A stretch of DNA of 64,000 bases. Origin: Litomosoides sigmodontis (taxonomy: Eukaryota > Nematoda > Chromadorea > Rhabditida > Onchocercidae). Shown in pieces: positions 1 through 19,249 of this stretch (positions are counted from its first letter, which is position 1; the number at the start of each line of letters is the position of its first letter). The stretch spans positions 8,847,823 through 8,911,822 of the forward strand of contig OY718803.1 in NCBI GenBank assembly GCA_963070105.1, read 5' to 3'. The notes beneath the pieces were generated by a model. It was not told the DNA's origin. It made no database searches and saw only the letters and a program-made list of their open reading frames with translations. The position numbers were made by a program, and so were the translations under genes.

Positions 1-306
1 GTAATTTAGGTTTACCTAAAATTTTTCTTCATTACCAAAAACACACAAATGTTCCAAAATTGGTGGTTTGCATTATTTTAAGATAAAATTACGAAAAATA
101 AAAATGTTATTAAAGCATTACGATTGAAGTGGATATCGTATCACTCTTGCTCTCTTCATGATTATGATCATTTATAGGACATTGTTCATTGTCGTTTAAG
201 TTATCATCCATCGATAATAACTATGTATGAAAGTAATTTTTCAAATGATAAAATTTAAAAAAAAAATAAAATCAGCCTTAAATTATATTAATTTATGAAA
301 ATTTAG

Positions 307-3300
307 ATTGGTGGAGTTGCACCGCTCTCCGGTAACAATCGCTATCCAGGAGTTGTAACAGGTTTTGAGATGAATTTTCAAGGTTGCATACGTGATTTGA
401 TAGTGAACAATGAGCTGTATGATTTGGGTGTACCGGATTACGCCAGTGACGAGCATTCACAAATTGGTTGTCAACTTACGGAAGGAACTTGTGGTCTAAA
501 TGATATTAACGGACCGTATTGCATTCACGGAGAGTGCATTTCTGATTTGGTGGTAGGTGTTACGATGAATACTAACAAAATTGATCGTAAATCACTTCAC
601 GCTTCGTAGACTTGAGCATTCACGCTTTCACGTTATCAATTCCTTTCTGAGAATGAATTTAAAAATGTTTGGTTGTGAGGTTAGTTAGCGGTAGTGAATG
701 TAACGACTATAGAACAAAGTTGGAAACATTCACTGAATTGTTTATCTTTAATATTTTGTTTTAAGTAAATGACGTGTGACCTTATTGCTTTGCAGTCAAA
801 CGTGCCGAAGTGTTTGTGTGACCCAGGCTATGGTGGTGATCGATGTGATAGTCCGTTTAAATGGGTGGAATTTGGTCCTGGATCGTTTGTTGAGTATGAT
901 GTGAAGGTGGGCCTGGAAGACAAGACAACTAATGTAGATGTACTATTTATGCCTGGTAAAGTTGGTGCTGGAACTGGAGAGCTTGGCTTTGCTGCTGCTG
1001 GTGAAAAAGTAAATTTTATTTAATTTTAAATGGTTAAAAAAAAGGGAGATATATTGTTTAGCATAAGAAATTTATCGTTATTTAGTTGAAGTTTGTATAT
1101 TCTTGAATTTTCACCTCATTGAGTAAGAAATTTCAAAAGTTTGTCAAGCTTCTATTGGTCTAAAATAGGCGATATTCACTCCTCGGAACAAGAGAACAAT
1201 TGCACAATCTCGTCTGTAAAATGTGGAAGAAAAGAGCGCAGGGAGGAAGAGGAGGAGTAGTAGAAGGGAATTTTTGATGATAAATGTCAACTTATGCAGA
1301 CAATATGAATTTATTTATTATTTTCCTGTCAGAGAAATAAAAGTCTGTCTTCAATTCCTTTCAGTATATCAGTACATCGATGGAAAATCACTCGCCAACA
1401 GCAAAATTTGACCTGAGTTTTAGTTCCGGTGCTATTGCTTCAAGCACATCGGTGGAATTACGATTGACTGATTTGCATCTCCAGGATAACATCTCTTACT
1501 GGATGCAATTTTCCAGAAATCCTGTTCGGTTCGTTGCTTTTGTTGTTGCTGTTGTTGTTGTTGTTATTGTTTTGTTTAAAAAATTCAATTTTGATATTTC
1601 TTGCCGTGCGTAAGAAACAGTTGTGTTGATCACAACATGATAAAATGAGTAGAATTATCGGAGAAGAAATTAATTCTATTAGTTTTAATCGTTTTTTTCA
1701 GTGCTTCTTTATCAGTTGATGGTGTCTACCATGGAGTATTGCCGTTAAATCCGTTCAAAATGCCATATCAAATTGACATAAATGAATTGCTTCTTGGAGC
1801 ATTAAATGTTCAAGGTGCTAAAGGCTTCCGAGTAAGTAGTTTTTATTTTATTTTTTATTGAATTTAATTTAATTCATATACTGTGAAATTTCATTAGAGC
1901 GTTTCTTCATTCTCCAACAGTGTTATGTGTTTAAGTGATCTTTGTACAGTGAAATTTTTGAGTTTTTTTTATTTTAGGTACTAATGTGACATTTTTCCCA
2001 ATACATTTTGCTAATTTAAACAAACTAATTTATCATATGTCTATCAGTACTTTCTATTTATTGATTTTAGATGAAATGTAACGGTCACTTCCAAGCCGTA
2101 ACTCGCTGTAAGTGAAGGAATTTCATTAATTTCAGGGCTGCGTTGGTGCATTTCGCTGGCAGCATATTAATTTACCATTGATGAAAAATGATTTATCAAA
2201 CGGTGGTAGTAGTAGTCAAAGCGGTAGTGATTCGCTCATATCTGTTAAGCGATCAAAAGGTATCGAAAATGGTTGTTCACAGCGGAAGTCATGTGCTACC
2301 GTTGGATTTGCATATTGTGGCGGCGCATTTGTTTGTGTTGATTTTTGGAAGGGACCATTCTGTACATGTCCCGAAGGAGCACAGGTATGCTTCATTTTAG
2401 CAATTTAAACGTTTCACTTCAGTTAATTTAGATTGATTAGATGAGAAGGTATTTTGAAATCATTGCTTTCTACAGGTACTTCTTGGAGCAAATGGTGAAT
2501 TGATCGGTTGTGGGGAAACATTAGCCGTTAGCAGCCTGGGTATTTCCAGTCCTGCGATCATTCTCATCCTAATATGTCTAATTTTACTAATCAGTACGTT
2601 CACCATTTTTCATTTATTCAAAAAAATAAAAAATAAAATTTTGAAATATTAATAATTTAGAAATGATTGTACTGTTGGAATTTTTTAAAACAAATCTATG
2701 CTATTCTTTTCTGCTGCTCCATCACCTATTGCTACAGTGATGGTACTATTAATGGTGGTGTACACACGACGTCATATGCCACCGTTTGAGCCTGTTCGTC
2801 CGGAAGAATTAAATCGTGATAATTTGCGACCATACGACGTAGAGGGTGGTGGTGAAGCGGACAACGATCAGTACAACATCAGTAATCTTCGTAAGCCAGT
2901 TATGCCCATTGAGGAAAATGGTATCAATGGCTATGCGCAACCGGTTTATCCCATGAAACGTGCAGCATTAGGTATAAATTTTATGACGAAAACAATTCAT
3001 TAAAAAATTTTAATATTCGATTTTATCTCTCAAATATCTGTGCTTCAGTAATGGTGTATTTTTTACGTAAAAATTTAAGTGTGAAATGCTTCTGCATTAC
3101 ATTTTAATTTATATCTTGCAATTTAGATGACAAACTTAAGAATAGAATCAGGAATTTGGAAGCAGATCCAGATGCTACGGCACCATACGACGAATTGCGA
3201 ATTTATGACGATGAAGGTGATAATATATCAAGGTTTGTCATTTCCTACTTCTTACACTTTACTATTGTTATTAGAGGTGCTGGAAGTGAAAGTGTACCTG

Positions 3301-3961
3301 GAAATGTTTTGGAATTTTTTTTTTTGTAAAATATACTTTCTAAGGTGCCTTCTGTAAGGATGAAAGTGCAGAATGTGAAGGAACTTTAAGTTGGATAGTA
3401 CAGAGTACTGTGTTTGATAGATCATGCTTCTCCAGGATTAACTTTGAATTTTGCAAATTTTAGGATAACTCTTGAGTCGCTTGAATCAACTGATGATGCA
3501 GTCCCATCAGACAATCCCGATCAAGAGGTTAGCGAGTACACTTTTATTTGAATGAAATTCGTCAAATGGGTAGGATTGTTTGAGTGAATGAAATTTGACA
3601 TTTAAGAATGACGTTTTTTATGCTATTATCAAATGACGAATTCTGTTAATTTTTTTAGATTTCATCAATAACTAGGAGTAAAAAGGTAAAGCCTTTTTAA
3701 GCAATTGCATGCATTTAACATTTTTCTCAGAGTTCAAATTTATCATAAATCATAACTGAAACTTTATCACTTACTTGAGTTGAGTTGCATTTTACAATTA
3801 AAGTAATCCGTAATTCCATCATACTTTTTTACACAACAAACATATCACATCCGAAAAATTGTCATAATTAAAATATCTTTTTTTTTTCAAATTTTCAGAT
3901 TGAAAAATGGGGTCCACGCTTTAATAATTTAGCCAATGTATATGGTAAAGGAGAGAAATGA
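307..3961 (+). CDS. hmr-1: Classical cadherin, HMR-1 type, 3' portion (5' end outside window)
   Basis: This is the C-terminal 537 residues of a classical cadherin, the cell-cell adhesion receptor that links to catenins and actin. Exons read 307-552, 796-1008, 1365-1528, 1702-1831, 2136-2384, 2476-2593, 2738-2971, 3127-3232, 3464-3527, 3659-3685 and 3899-3961, and the total closes in frame at TGA 3959-3961. In order they encode the end of a laminin-G domain ([12 protein letters not shown]), an EGF-like module ([12 protein letters not shown]), a second laminin-G domain, a second Cys-rich EGF-like module, one membrane helix over exons 6-7, and a cytoplasmic tail. The tail has the p120-binding type juxtamembrane segment ([20 protein letters not shown]) and the beta-catenin-binding end ([14 protein letters not shown], then [13 protein letters not shown]). 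Laminin-G and EGF modules before the membrane are typical of invertebrate classical cadherins. Cadherin repeats and start codon must lie upstream; bases 1-306 look like intron. The family is certain; hmr-1 orthology is inferred. Confidence 0.93.
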
Positions 3962-6900
3962 GCGTAAAATGCGTATTTTCCGACTGGTCTCATTCTATTT
4001 TTCATTATTGCATTATTGATTAATACTTATAAATTTTACGAAATTTGCAGTTGTTGCAGCTAGTTTTCAATTACCTTCATTTTGTGCATTTTTTTCGGTG
4101 CATTTTTTGATGACAATTTATTTTGGCTCGAACGTTCAGCATAGCACATATGTTGTGTAGGAGGAGGAATGGGAATTTTAATTTTTATGCTAATTTCTAA
4201 TTGAAAGAAGTTTTTCTTCTTCTATTTTGTTCGAGCAATTTCATGATTGATGTTTTTTTTTCGCTGTTACTAGAAAAATATGTTGGATCTTACTTATTTT
4301 ACTTTTATGCGAACTTTTTTTTCATCTGTTTCATTTGAAATGCTGATTTTTTTTTACTCTCCTTCAATTAGTGAATTTATTAGTGTGAAAAAAATATACT
4401 ACTGTTCAAAATTACGAAAAAAAGACAGAAAGAGAGAGAGGGAGAGAGCGTGATGAGGGAAAAAATACCGCTTATTTGAGCGATTGATTTTTTACTTACA
4501 ACTACTTCATTTAGTGGAGAAGTAAAGATAATAATTTTTTTCTGCTATTTTTGTTTTTCTTATTTATTCGCTTCTGCTAATTTTTTCATCATGTTCATTT
4601 GTATTTCAATTTTTCATTTGCATAAGTTTGAATTTTCCTCCTTTTTTTTTGTTTTGGGTGTATTGATCAGTGAATGCTTAATGAATAAATGTATTCCTTC
4701 ATTTTTCTTTTCTCTTTTTTTTCGTTTGTTGCAATATTTTCATCTTGCATGTTATTATTCATTGTGAAATTCTTTCAACTCATTTCTCATTCCAAAAAAA
4801 GAAAGAATTTGTGGCAAATTTTTTCTTTTTTTTTTAAATAAAAAATTACCATTGTTCTAAAAGCAATTATCATACTTGTTTGCAATTATTGATTAAATCA
4901 TCGCAGTAATTTAAGCTTTATCAAAGTTATTGCATTTTGTTTTTTTGTTTCTTTTTCAAAAATTGTATTCCACAATTTCTTCTTCAATATGTGATGAGTG
5001 AGGTTCGTTCCTTTTCGCTTTTTTTTCATTTGTTCGTGGCGCTTTCATGATAAATTTCACCTTTCAATTTTCATCAATTATTTCATTTGGTATTATCAAT
5101 TTAGCAGTCTTATTTTTACAGTCTCATTTGAAAAAAAAAATGTTTGAAAGAGAAACTTCGTTTTTTTCTCTCTTTCATTTGTTTTAACTTTCTATTTTTC
5201 TTTTTCACATTCATACATATAAATGTGGATTCATTCATCTCATTCTCATTTCCTTCGTCTCCCATATTGCGAATAATTAATTATTCCATTCTACCTGACT
5301 ATTTCATTATTGTTCATTTCCATTTCAATACTTCTTTTTTTTGTGTTTAGTAGAAGGAACAAAATTATTCAATGAATAATTATACGTTGATTCTGGATAT
5401 TTTCAGGAGAAAATTCAAAATTGTACAATTTGGTGAAATGTAAATGTTTGATCTTTGAAGGAGTAAAATTGAGGTGAAAGAAGGCAAGACGTTGAGAATT
5501 TAAATTAGTTGGCAAATAATTGTTCATTTAGCTTTCATCCTTTATTGCTTTTCATTCTGTCAAAGTGCTTTCTTCACCCGAATGTTTCATTTTTTTGCAC
5601 TGTCATCAAACTGTGCCAATATGCGTGTGATATTATAGCACTGTCCACTGCTCTGTCCATTTTACATTAAATTATTTTGAATTTGGAAAAAAAAAAGCAA
5701 AAGTACACTGTCCAATGTTTCATCGGTAATTTCGTGTTAATTATTAGCAAATGATAATTGTCACCTTCCTCACCCGTCACACTGCCAATGAAATGATGAT
5801 GAGTGATGCGAAGATCGATGCTATTTTCGATTATGAATTTGTAAATGTTTTTCACTGTTTGCCTCTCACTTATTTTGATTTATTTCAAATGTTCAAAAAT
5901 TTTTTAAATGATATTGTCACGCTGTGCTAATATATAACATACACAACACATCCAGTGATTGATGATGCTCTTTATTGCAGACAAAAAATTCATTACTTAA
6001 TTTTACTGTATTAATTTTGATTCTTCTTAATTTAAAATACAATGGAAGTTACAGTGGTGTGTAATTGCTGAGAAAACTTGCTGATGGATTACAGTTCACT
6101 TGAAGACGTAACGTGCACAATAAATTGGAATGGGAGTGGAGAGGAGAGAGAGAGAGAGAGAGAGTCGAAATCGTACATAACACACACAATACTTTGCAAG
6201 AGTGCTATATGGTAAAGAGAGTGGCAGAGAAGAAGGAAAGATTTGTTCAAAAAAAACAATAGTTATATTTGAAGTTAATTTTAATGTAAGCGTACCGATA
6301 TGAAATCTTACTTCTTTGAATGTGTTTGATTTTAGCCGCGTCGCATCTGTTTGAATATTTCCAAAAGTAAAAGAAAAAAAAACGACAACACCGAATGAGA
6401 AATGTAATATCTCAAATGCTTCGCTAAATGTTATTTTTGATGGCTCGTTCTTTCATCTTTGCCGCTTCTAAGAAAGAATTGATCGTGAAAATGGATGATG
6501 GACTTCTGAGTTTCATCATTGAAAACATCCATCCATATCTCTTCAAACTCATTGCTAATTACAAATACTGGATCAGTTGCATGGAGCATAATGCAAATTG
6601 CAATTATGCTAATGTCCACTTATTGTTAGGCATTAATTAATCGCTTTTAATGGAAGCTTCAATCATTTCCCTACGCGTGCCGACATTAGACTGAATTCGT
6701 TGAAAATGTGAATTTCTGCACTATCACTAATCCATTGTACTTAACAGAGAGGTGGAAGGGAAATTTACTTGTTGATGAGAAGATGACTGGAGAGTGAGTT
6801 CAGCTGTTCGTTCATCTCCATTTCCTTTCAAATTTTTATATTCCATTTACAAGCTGAAAATAACTTGGGAGAATTCAGGTACTAAATGTATGGTGAGAAA

Positions 6901-8394
6901 TTTGCAATTGGAAATGCCGAAAATAATGAAATAAATATAAATTGCATCTCACAGGTTTTGCACTGCAATGTCCACATATGATATTCTATTTAATCAGGTC
7001 AGGGGATAATAAGAAAGGCGCTGTTGTCGCTCATTCCTCCAACCTGTTATTCAATACTACATCGCCAACTTCCGCTCAGATATCACAAGTGCAAGTGCAA
7101 TTGAAATGTGTGTTGGTGATGGATGGGTGGGAGAGGGAGAAAAGGAAGGCGAATTAATGCTTCCACATTGATTGGAGTATAATTAATTCATTAAGAGCAT
7201 TATCATTATCACATTGATGAAATCATCCTTCCATCTAACTATCATTCATTGCTCTCTCTCCCTCTCTCTCTGTCTCTCCCTGTAACAAATACTATTTCGC
7301 ACATCTCTCTCATTTATTCATTTTTAATATTCGTTCTATCAATATCTTGTTTATTTTTATCATTCTAAATGCCAATTAACTTAAATTTTCATATCTAACA
7401 TCGCTGCTTATTTCAATAAAATTTAACTTTCATAGCCGTAAGAGCTCTGTAATTGAATTTTTGCTTGTTTCATTACCTTCCTACTTTTACTATTACTGAA
7501 GAAGTAATAGCTTAACGGAAAGCTTTTAGCAATAATCTTACGTCAACTAATTAATTAATTAATTAGCCAAAGCGTTTCGCTCTTTTTTCACGTTCTTAAT
7601 TTGTTATCGCTAGAACCTCCCTCCGTCTCATTTTTCGCATAATCCGATTCGAATTTCACATCACATAGGAGGCGAGGCATACATGAGGCATTTCGGTTTC
7701 CCACAACGACCTATTCAAATTTATTGAAGTAGCACTTGTAGTTTTACGTGTAGTGAGAAGTGAGAAGACGTCTTCATTTACACTTATCGAAATGGGTGCT
7801 GTTGCTTACTTCTCTGATAATTTATAATGATTGGTACTTATTAATTATGTTTAATGACTCTCTTTTTTTGAACTTATCACAGTGCGGTCGTCGCTCATTT
7901 CTTCCCTCTTTCTCCCTCTCTCTCTCTCTCTCTCTCCCTCCTTCCCTCTCCTCTTCGTTTTCGTCCTCTAATTGTTATTCAACTCAATAAAATTGTTCGA
8001 TACTTTAAGTGAACGACGGACTATTTGGAATTGGTCTATAAGCGTCACTCATTTTCGTTCTCAAAATTGAAATGCACATATCTTCCTCTCATGAAATATT
8101 TATCGCTTAAATTGCTTTCTTTCGCTTTCGAAATTTTAATTTAGCGACCACAGCGGCAATCTTTCATCTTTTATCAAGCCAGACATTTTTTTTTGCAATC
8201 TTTATCTTGTCAACTGTGTACTCCACGAATTTGCGCTGCGTGTGTGTGTCTGTCTGTCTGCCTATGAAATGAGCCCACGTGTGTTGGCTGAAATGCCTCA
8301 CTTGTATGACCTAAAATTTAGTTGATAGACCTGAAAAGCTTAAGGAAGCAATTTTTTTTGGGAAGAAAAAAAGGATAAGTGTACAAAAGAATCT

Positions 8395-8580
8395 TTGAAG
8401 TGTTGGGAGTTGACGTCACGGCAACTGTGGAAAAATTGCGTGGAAGTAGAGGGTTTTTAAGTGTTACAAATTGACGTCATCGCTTCCGAAGAAGGATTCA
8501 GTGGAAGCAGAGAGCCTTGAAATGTGACGGGTTGACGTCATCGCGCTATCGTAGAAGGATTGAGTGGAAGCAGAGAGAGG
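8395..8580. repeat. Three 61-bp tandem units, each with a perfect CRE palindrome
   Basis: The palindrome TGACGTCA occurs at 8411-8418, 8472-8479 and 8533-8540, exactly 61 bp apart. The flanking bases are also related: each copy has T before the palindrome and CG shortly after it, and a GTGGAAGYAGAG segment about 30 bp downstream. This is a diverged three-copy tandem repeat. TGACGTCA is the full binding site of CREB/ATF-type bZIP factors. The array lies 2.9 kb upstream of the kinase start codon and 4.4 kb downstream of the cadherin stop. A regulatory role is inferred only. Confidence 0.8.
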
Positions 8581-8803
8581 TGCTTAATGACTGCTTACAA
8601 TATCCTCGAAATTATTTGGTAGCAAATTGAAGTGTGGGAGGTGTGAGACATCTTTGTTCATCATTGCTCCGGTTGGACTGGAATAATGCCATTCGTGAAA
8701 GCTTCTTTCAGGAATGCGTTATTCCTGTCAGGAATATTTCAGTCAGTTGAAGGAGAAGCTCACTGTTATATGTGTTATTAAGCATTGACAGCTTAGTGCA
8801 CTA

Positions 8804-8870
8804 GCGGAAATGCTTTTAAACGATCGATAAGCGGAAATGCTTTTAAACGATCGATAAGCGGAAATGCTGC
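8804..8870. repeat. 27-bp tandem repeat, about 2.5 copies
   Basis: A 27-bp unit beginning GCGGAAATGCTTTTAAACG and containing the palindrome CGATCG starts at 8804, 8831 and 8858. The first two copies are identical and the third is partial (GCGGAAATGC). The near-absence of divergence suggests a recent duplication. It makes a short repetitive open frame on the minus strand, which I do not consider coding. Confidence 0.9.
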
Positions 8871-9290
8871 ATTACTATTTTTGTTGCAAACACTTACGTG
8901 ATGTAATGAAAATGTTTGGTCACTTAGGGGTGTACTTGTTTCGACGAAAGTTTTGTTACGTTTTGTTGAAAATGAAATTTTCATTATTAATCAGTAAAAT
9001 GACGCGATGATAGGATTTAAGACAAAAGGGGAAATAAAGCTTAATTAATTAGCTTTCTTCAACTATCAAATCATCTTGGTTAATGGTAGCTTAACATTTA
9101 CTTTTTTCCCTTTATTTTTTAAATATGTATAATTTAGCTAATGAAACACTAAAAAAGCATAACTCTTTACTTTGGCGAAATTAAGGTAATTATTTAGTAA
9201 GGTGAAGTGAAGTGACATACTTCAAAATAAAACTCTTTAGATGAGTTTCAGGAGATTGCCTGCTGTCCTCCTGCAAGTTTCGCATAATCT

Positions 9291-9410
9291 GTGCGCTGAT
9301 AACTTTGATGGTGCAACTGATAACGTCTACTGCAATGATAGCAATGATGTGTGCAGTGATAACTCTGATCTGATATGATAACCATTGTAAATGTGATAGC
9401 GATAACCTTC
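9291..9410. promoter_or_regulatory. Cluster of GATA-factor type sites
   Basis: TGATAA occurs at about 9298, 9318, 9358 and 9376, CGATAA near 9400, and TGATAG twice more, all within about 120 bp. A segment GTGCRSTGATAACTYTGAT is repeated at 9291 and 9351, so the cluster partly arose by a 60-bp duplication. TGATAA is the preferred core of nematode intestinal GATA factors such as ELT-2. Enhancer function is inferred from density only. Confidence 0.45.
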
Positions 9411-11418
9411 CCTATGATGGTAGCATATTTGCGAAAATTTAAAATTTGCTGCACACATTGTCGAATTTTAGTTATTAGGAGAATGTTATGAGAAAAAAAA
9501 ATTTTATTTTATAATTTACCTCTCCATCGGTGGTGAATTTTTTGGAAAGATAGCCTGTTTTCAGTAATTTAGTGGAATTTTGAGCGAAAAAGAAATGAAT
9601 GAATAATTTTAGATTCGTTGAAATTTTGGTGAGATAGCGGTAAAGTTAGCTCTAATTTTTCTTCCCACTCATTTGCAGTTCTTTCTTGCGAAGAAGTTTG
9701 AGTGATGACGACATTTTAAAATTTCCATTAATCGCACTTACCTTCTCATTGTGCTTCGGATGCCTTCGTTAAATCACTTTTGAGATAATACTTTCCTGTG
9801 AATCTATACGATTAGCTAAATTTTCAACTTCTGTTGCACTAATGCTTTCTTTTTTTTTTGTTGTTAGAGTGTTGGATGAATCAATTTGATTACGTCAAAA
9901 GAAATAAATTTCCACTTTGGTGTTCGCTGCTAGTTGTTAATTGGAAATTTTTATTACTTTTATTTTGTTAATTTGAAAATTTAAGTCATCCATTCATTCA
10001 CTCACTTATCATTCCTAATGCGCTTACATCCAGAAAAGTTAGATTAATTTGCATTCTCAGGACAAATTTTTTTTCCATTTGCTTCGAACAACTTCATAAC
10101 AGCATATTACTTTTTATTTATAAAAAAAAAAATGAAATTAGGGAGAGTAGAACTATTCCATGTGACTGGCAATCGATCCAATAATTGATTTTACAAAAAT
10201 TTTATTTGACGTGTTTTTCACTTATCATTTATTTTTGACTAGCAGTGCTGATAAATTTGAAGGTTATCTTCTAGAGCAATTACATTTGATATTGTAATTT
10301 CATTTTTGAAGTTAAATTTCAGAAGACCTAAATTTTAGTGTTTTTTTTTAATTTTAGAATTCAGATTAAAATTTCAAAAGCTAAATTTTGGAAGAAGAAA
10401 TGCAAAAAAAAAACTAAATTTTGGAAGAAGAAATCAGATGTTCAATTCATCCGTTTTCATTTCATCGTTTACACTGCACGTTGGAAGCAATTTTTTTAAT
10501 TCTCTGATTTTAAATTATTACTTCATATAGCGTCATATTTCTATAAATTTGGCTCTTTTATTGGAGCAATTGCACATTTAAATGATAAAAAGCATGGATT
10601 TTTTTTTGTTAAATTTATCCATACCTAATTAATTCAGCTATTCTCGTAACATTTACCATTTTGAAGATGATTTTCCTTTTCGCAAAACCGAAATTATGGC
10701 CTCTTTATTGTTTACAAGGCAAAAAAAGTAGAAATAAAACTGAAAATAAGTAATTACTGTTAAGTAACTCTTCGATGAGAAATTACTATCGATTGTATGA
10801 TTATCAATCATTACTAGTAAGACAGGATTTTTGTTACTTTTTTTCTCTGAAAAAAAAAAGTGAACAAAAAAATTTTTCAACTTTCCTGAAATGATTGATT
10901 ATTTTCTTTGCTTTCCAACTTCTACAACTTTAAAATGTTTCATTTACAATGAAATCTCTGTAACTTTTTTTTTTCATTTTATGAAATGTGATGAATTTCT
11001 TCAATTGAATTTCTTCAACAAAAGCTCCACTTTTCATTCACACTTATTGCAGAGCTTTTTTTTTTGCTATCAAATTATGCAAACTTTAAGTAAGCATCAC
11101 TGAAAGTATGCATAATTTGAAAATAAATTGAAAAGTGAAAATGAATACACAAATTTACAAACTTTGCTTGCATCAATTCGATGTTCCCATCGAATGATTT
11201 TTTATCGCTCGATCTTCCACTTCATTATCGTCCATTTGCACCATTTATGAGGCTTGTTTTTCTCGTGCCTATCTCTCAGATATTTTTTGCCTTTTTATTT
11301 TTAATATTAGCTGTGTGTGTGTGTGTGTGTGTGTGTGTTAAATTCAATTTTGAGTTATTTATAGGACGGAGAAGAAATTTTAGAGCAAAAGGAAAAAAAA
11401 AATCAATTGCACTGGGAC

Positions 11419-18157
<6,739 letters not shown>

Positions 18158-19249
18158 CTGATTTATTTATTTTCATCTTTTTAATCAACAAAGTTTTTAG
18201 CAAAAAAAAGAGTTGAAAAATGTTTTTCTCAATTGGGATGTTTAAATATTAGAATAATTATAAAATATTTTGGTGCTTTCTAAATGAATTTTAGCAAATT
18301 CAACTAAATCTCATTAATTAATGCTTTCCAGTGATGTCACACAGTATAATTAGCGGTTGTATTGAATGTAAATTATTGAATTCTTCTGTTGAAAGATCAT
18401 TTCTCATTTACAATTTTTCTTTCTCTTTTTTTGAAACAAAGCCATTTCATAATTTGCATATCATTTGACAATGCAAGTGTGTGGTAATTAATTGCTTATA
18501 ACAATGTCACTTTTAATATTGCTTCACACCTATCATTTCACTGATTATAAATCAAAAACGATTAGCATTCCTCGAAAGGTGTGAATTGAAATTCCGCAAT
18601 TACGTTGAATTTGTATATGGAATGGAGCTACTAGAGTTTGTAGTAGCGGATAGGAAATAAGCAGAATAGATAATAGGAAATGGAAATTTTCGTAGCATTT
18701 TGATTCCAACGAAATTAATTAACTTTAACTACCATTTCTCACTTTCACTGTTACATTGTTCACTTAATACTTGCACCAATAATTATGATTTTTTAAATTA
18801 TAATTTCACTAAATATCATTCATATGTTATTCGTTTGATAATCAATATCATACATTTAACTTTAATCATTAGGTGAGTTAATTTGATTTTCACATCTCAT
18901 ATTAATTGCATTGGTAAAGTTCCAGGATGAATTGCACCATTAATTCATTCATGAAAATTTCGCATATCATACTCAACTCTCGACTCACTTGTTTGTTTTA
19001 AAAAAGACTTTACTGCATTTATACGATGAAATAAAAATTTATGCAGCTTTTCATACAGTTAATTTTTGTTCGCTGTACACTTAAATAGAAAATGAATTAT
19101 CAATTTCATTAAGTAATATTTCATAGAAGAAATATTTTCCATATTATATTCAGTATGGATTCATGTGTCGGCCGATGAATTATTATTATTACTGATTAAT
19201 TTTTAATTAATATAAGTTCATTAGTGATTAGTGAGGGTGCATTTACAGG
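18158..19249. other. Intergenic, S6 kinase to racemase
   Basis: About 1.1 kb of AT-rich sequence without a credible coding exon. It should contain the kinase 3' UTR. At its right end, TTTACAG at 19242-19248 sits one base before the racemase ATG and would serve as a spliced-leader acceptor. Confidence 0.6.

Larger units (their letters stand above)
3962..11418. other. 7.5-kb interval without recognisable genes
   Basis: This stretch lies between the cadherin stop codon and the start of the S6 kinase gene. It should hold the cadherin 3' UTR at its left end and the kinase promoter or 5' UTR at its right end. Open frames here are short, AT-rich and match no family I know. Low-complexity GA or TC tracts occur near 6138-6164, 7253-7279 and 7907-7950. 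A GT run lies at 11312-11338. Two tandem-repeat blocks and a GATA-site cluster are listed separately. Confidence 0.6.
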
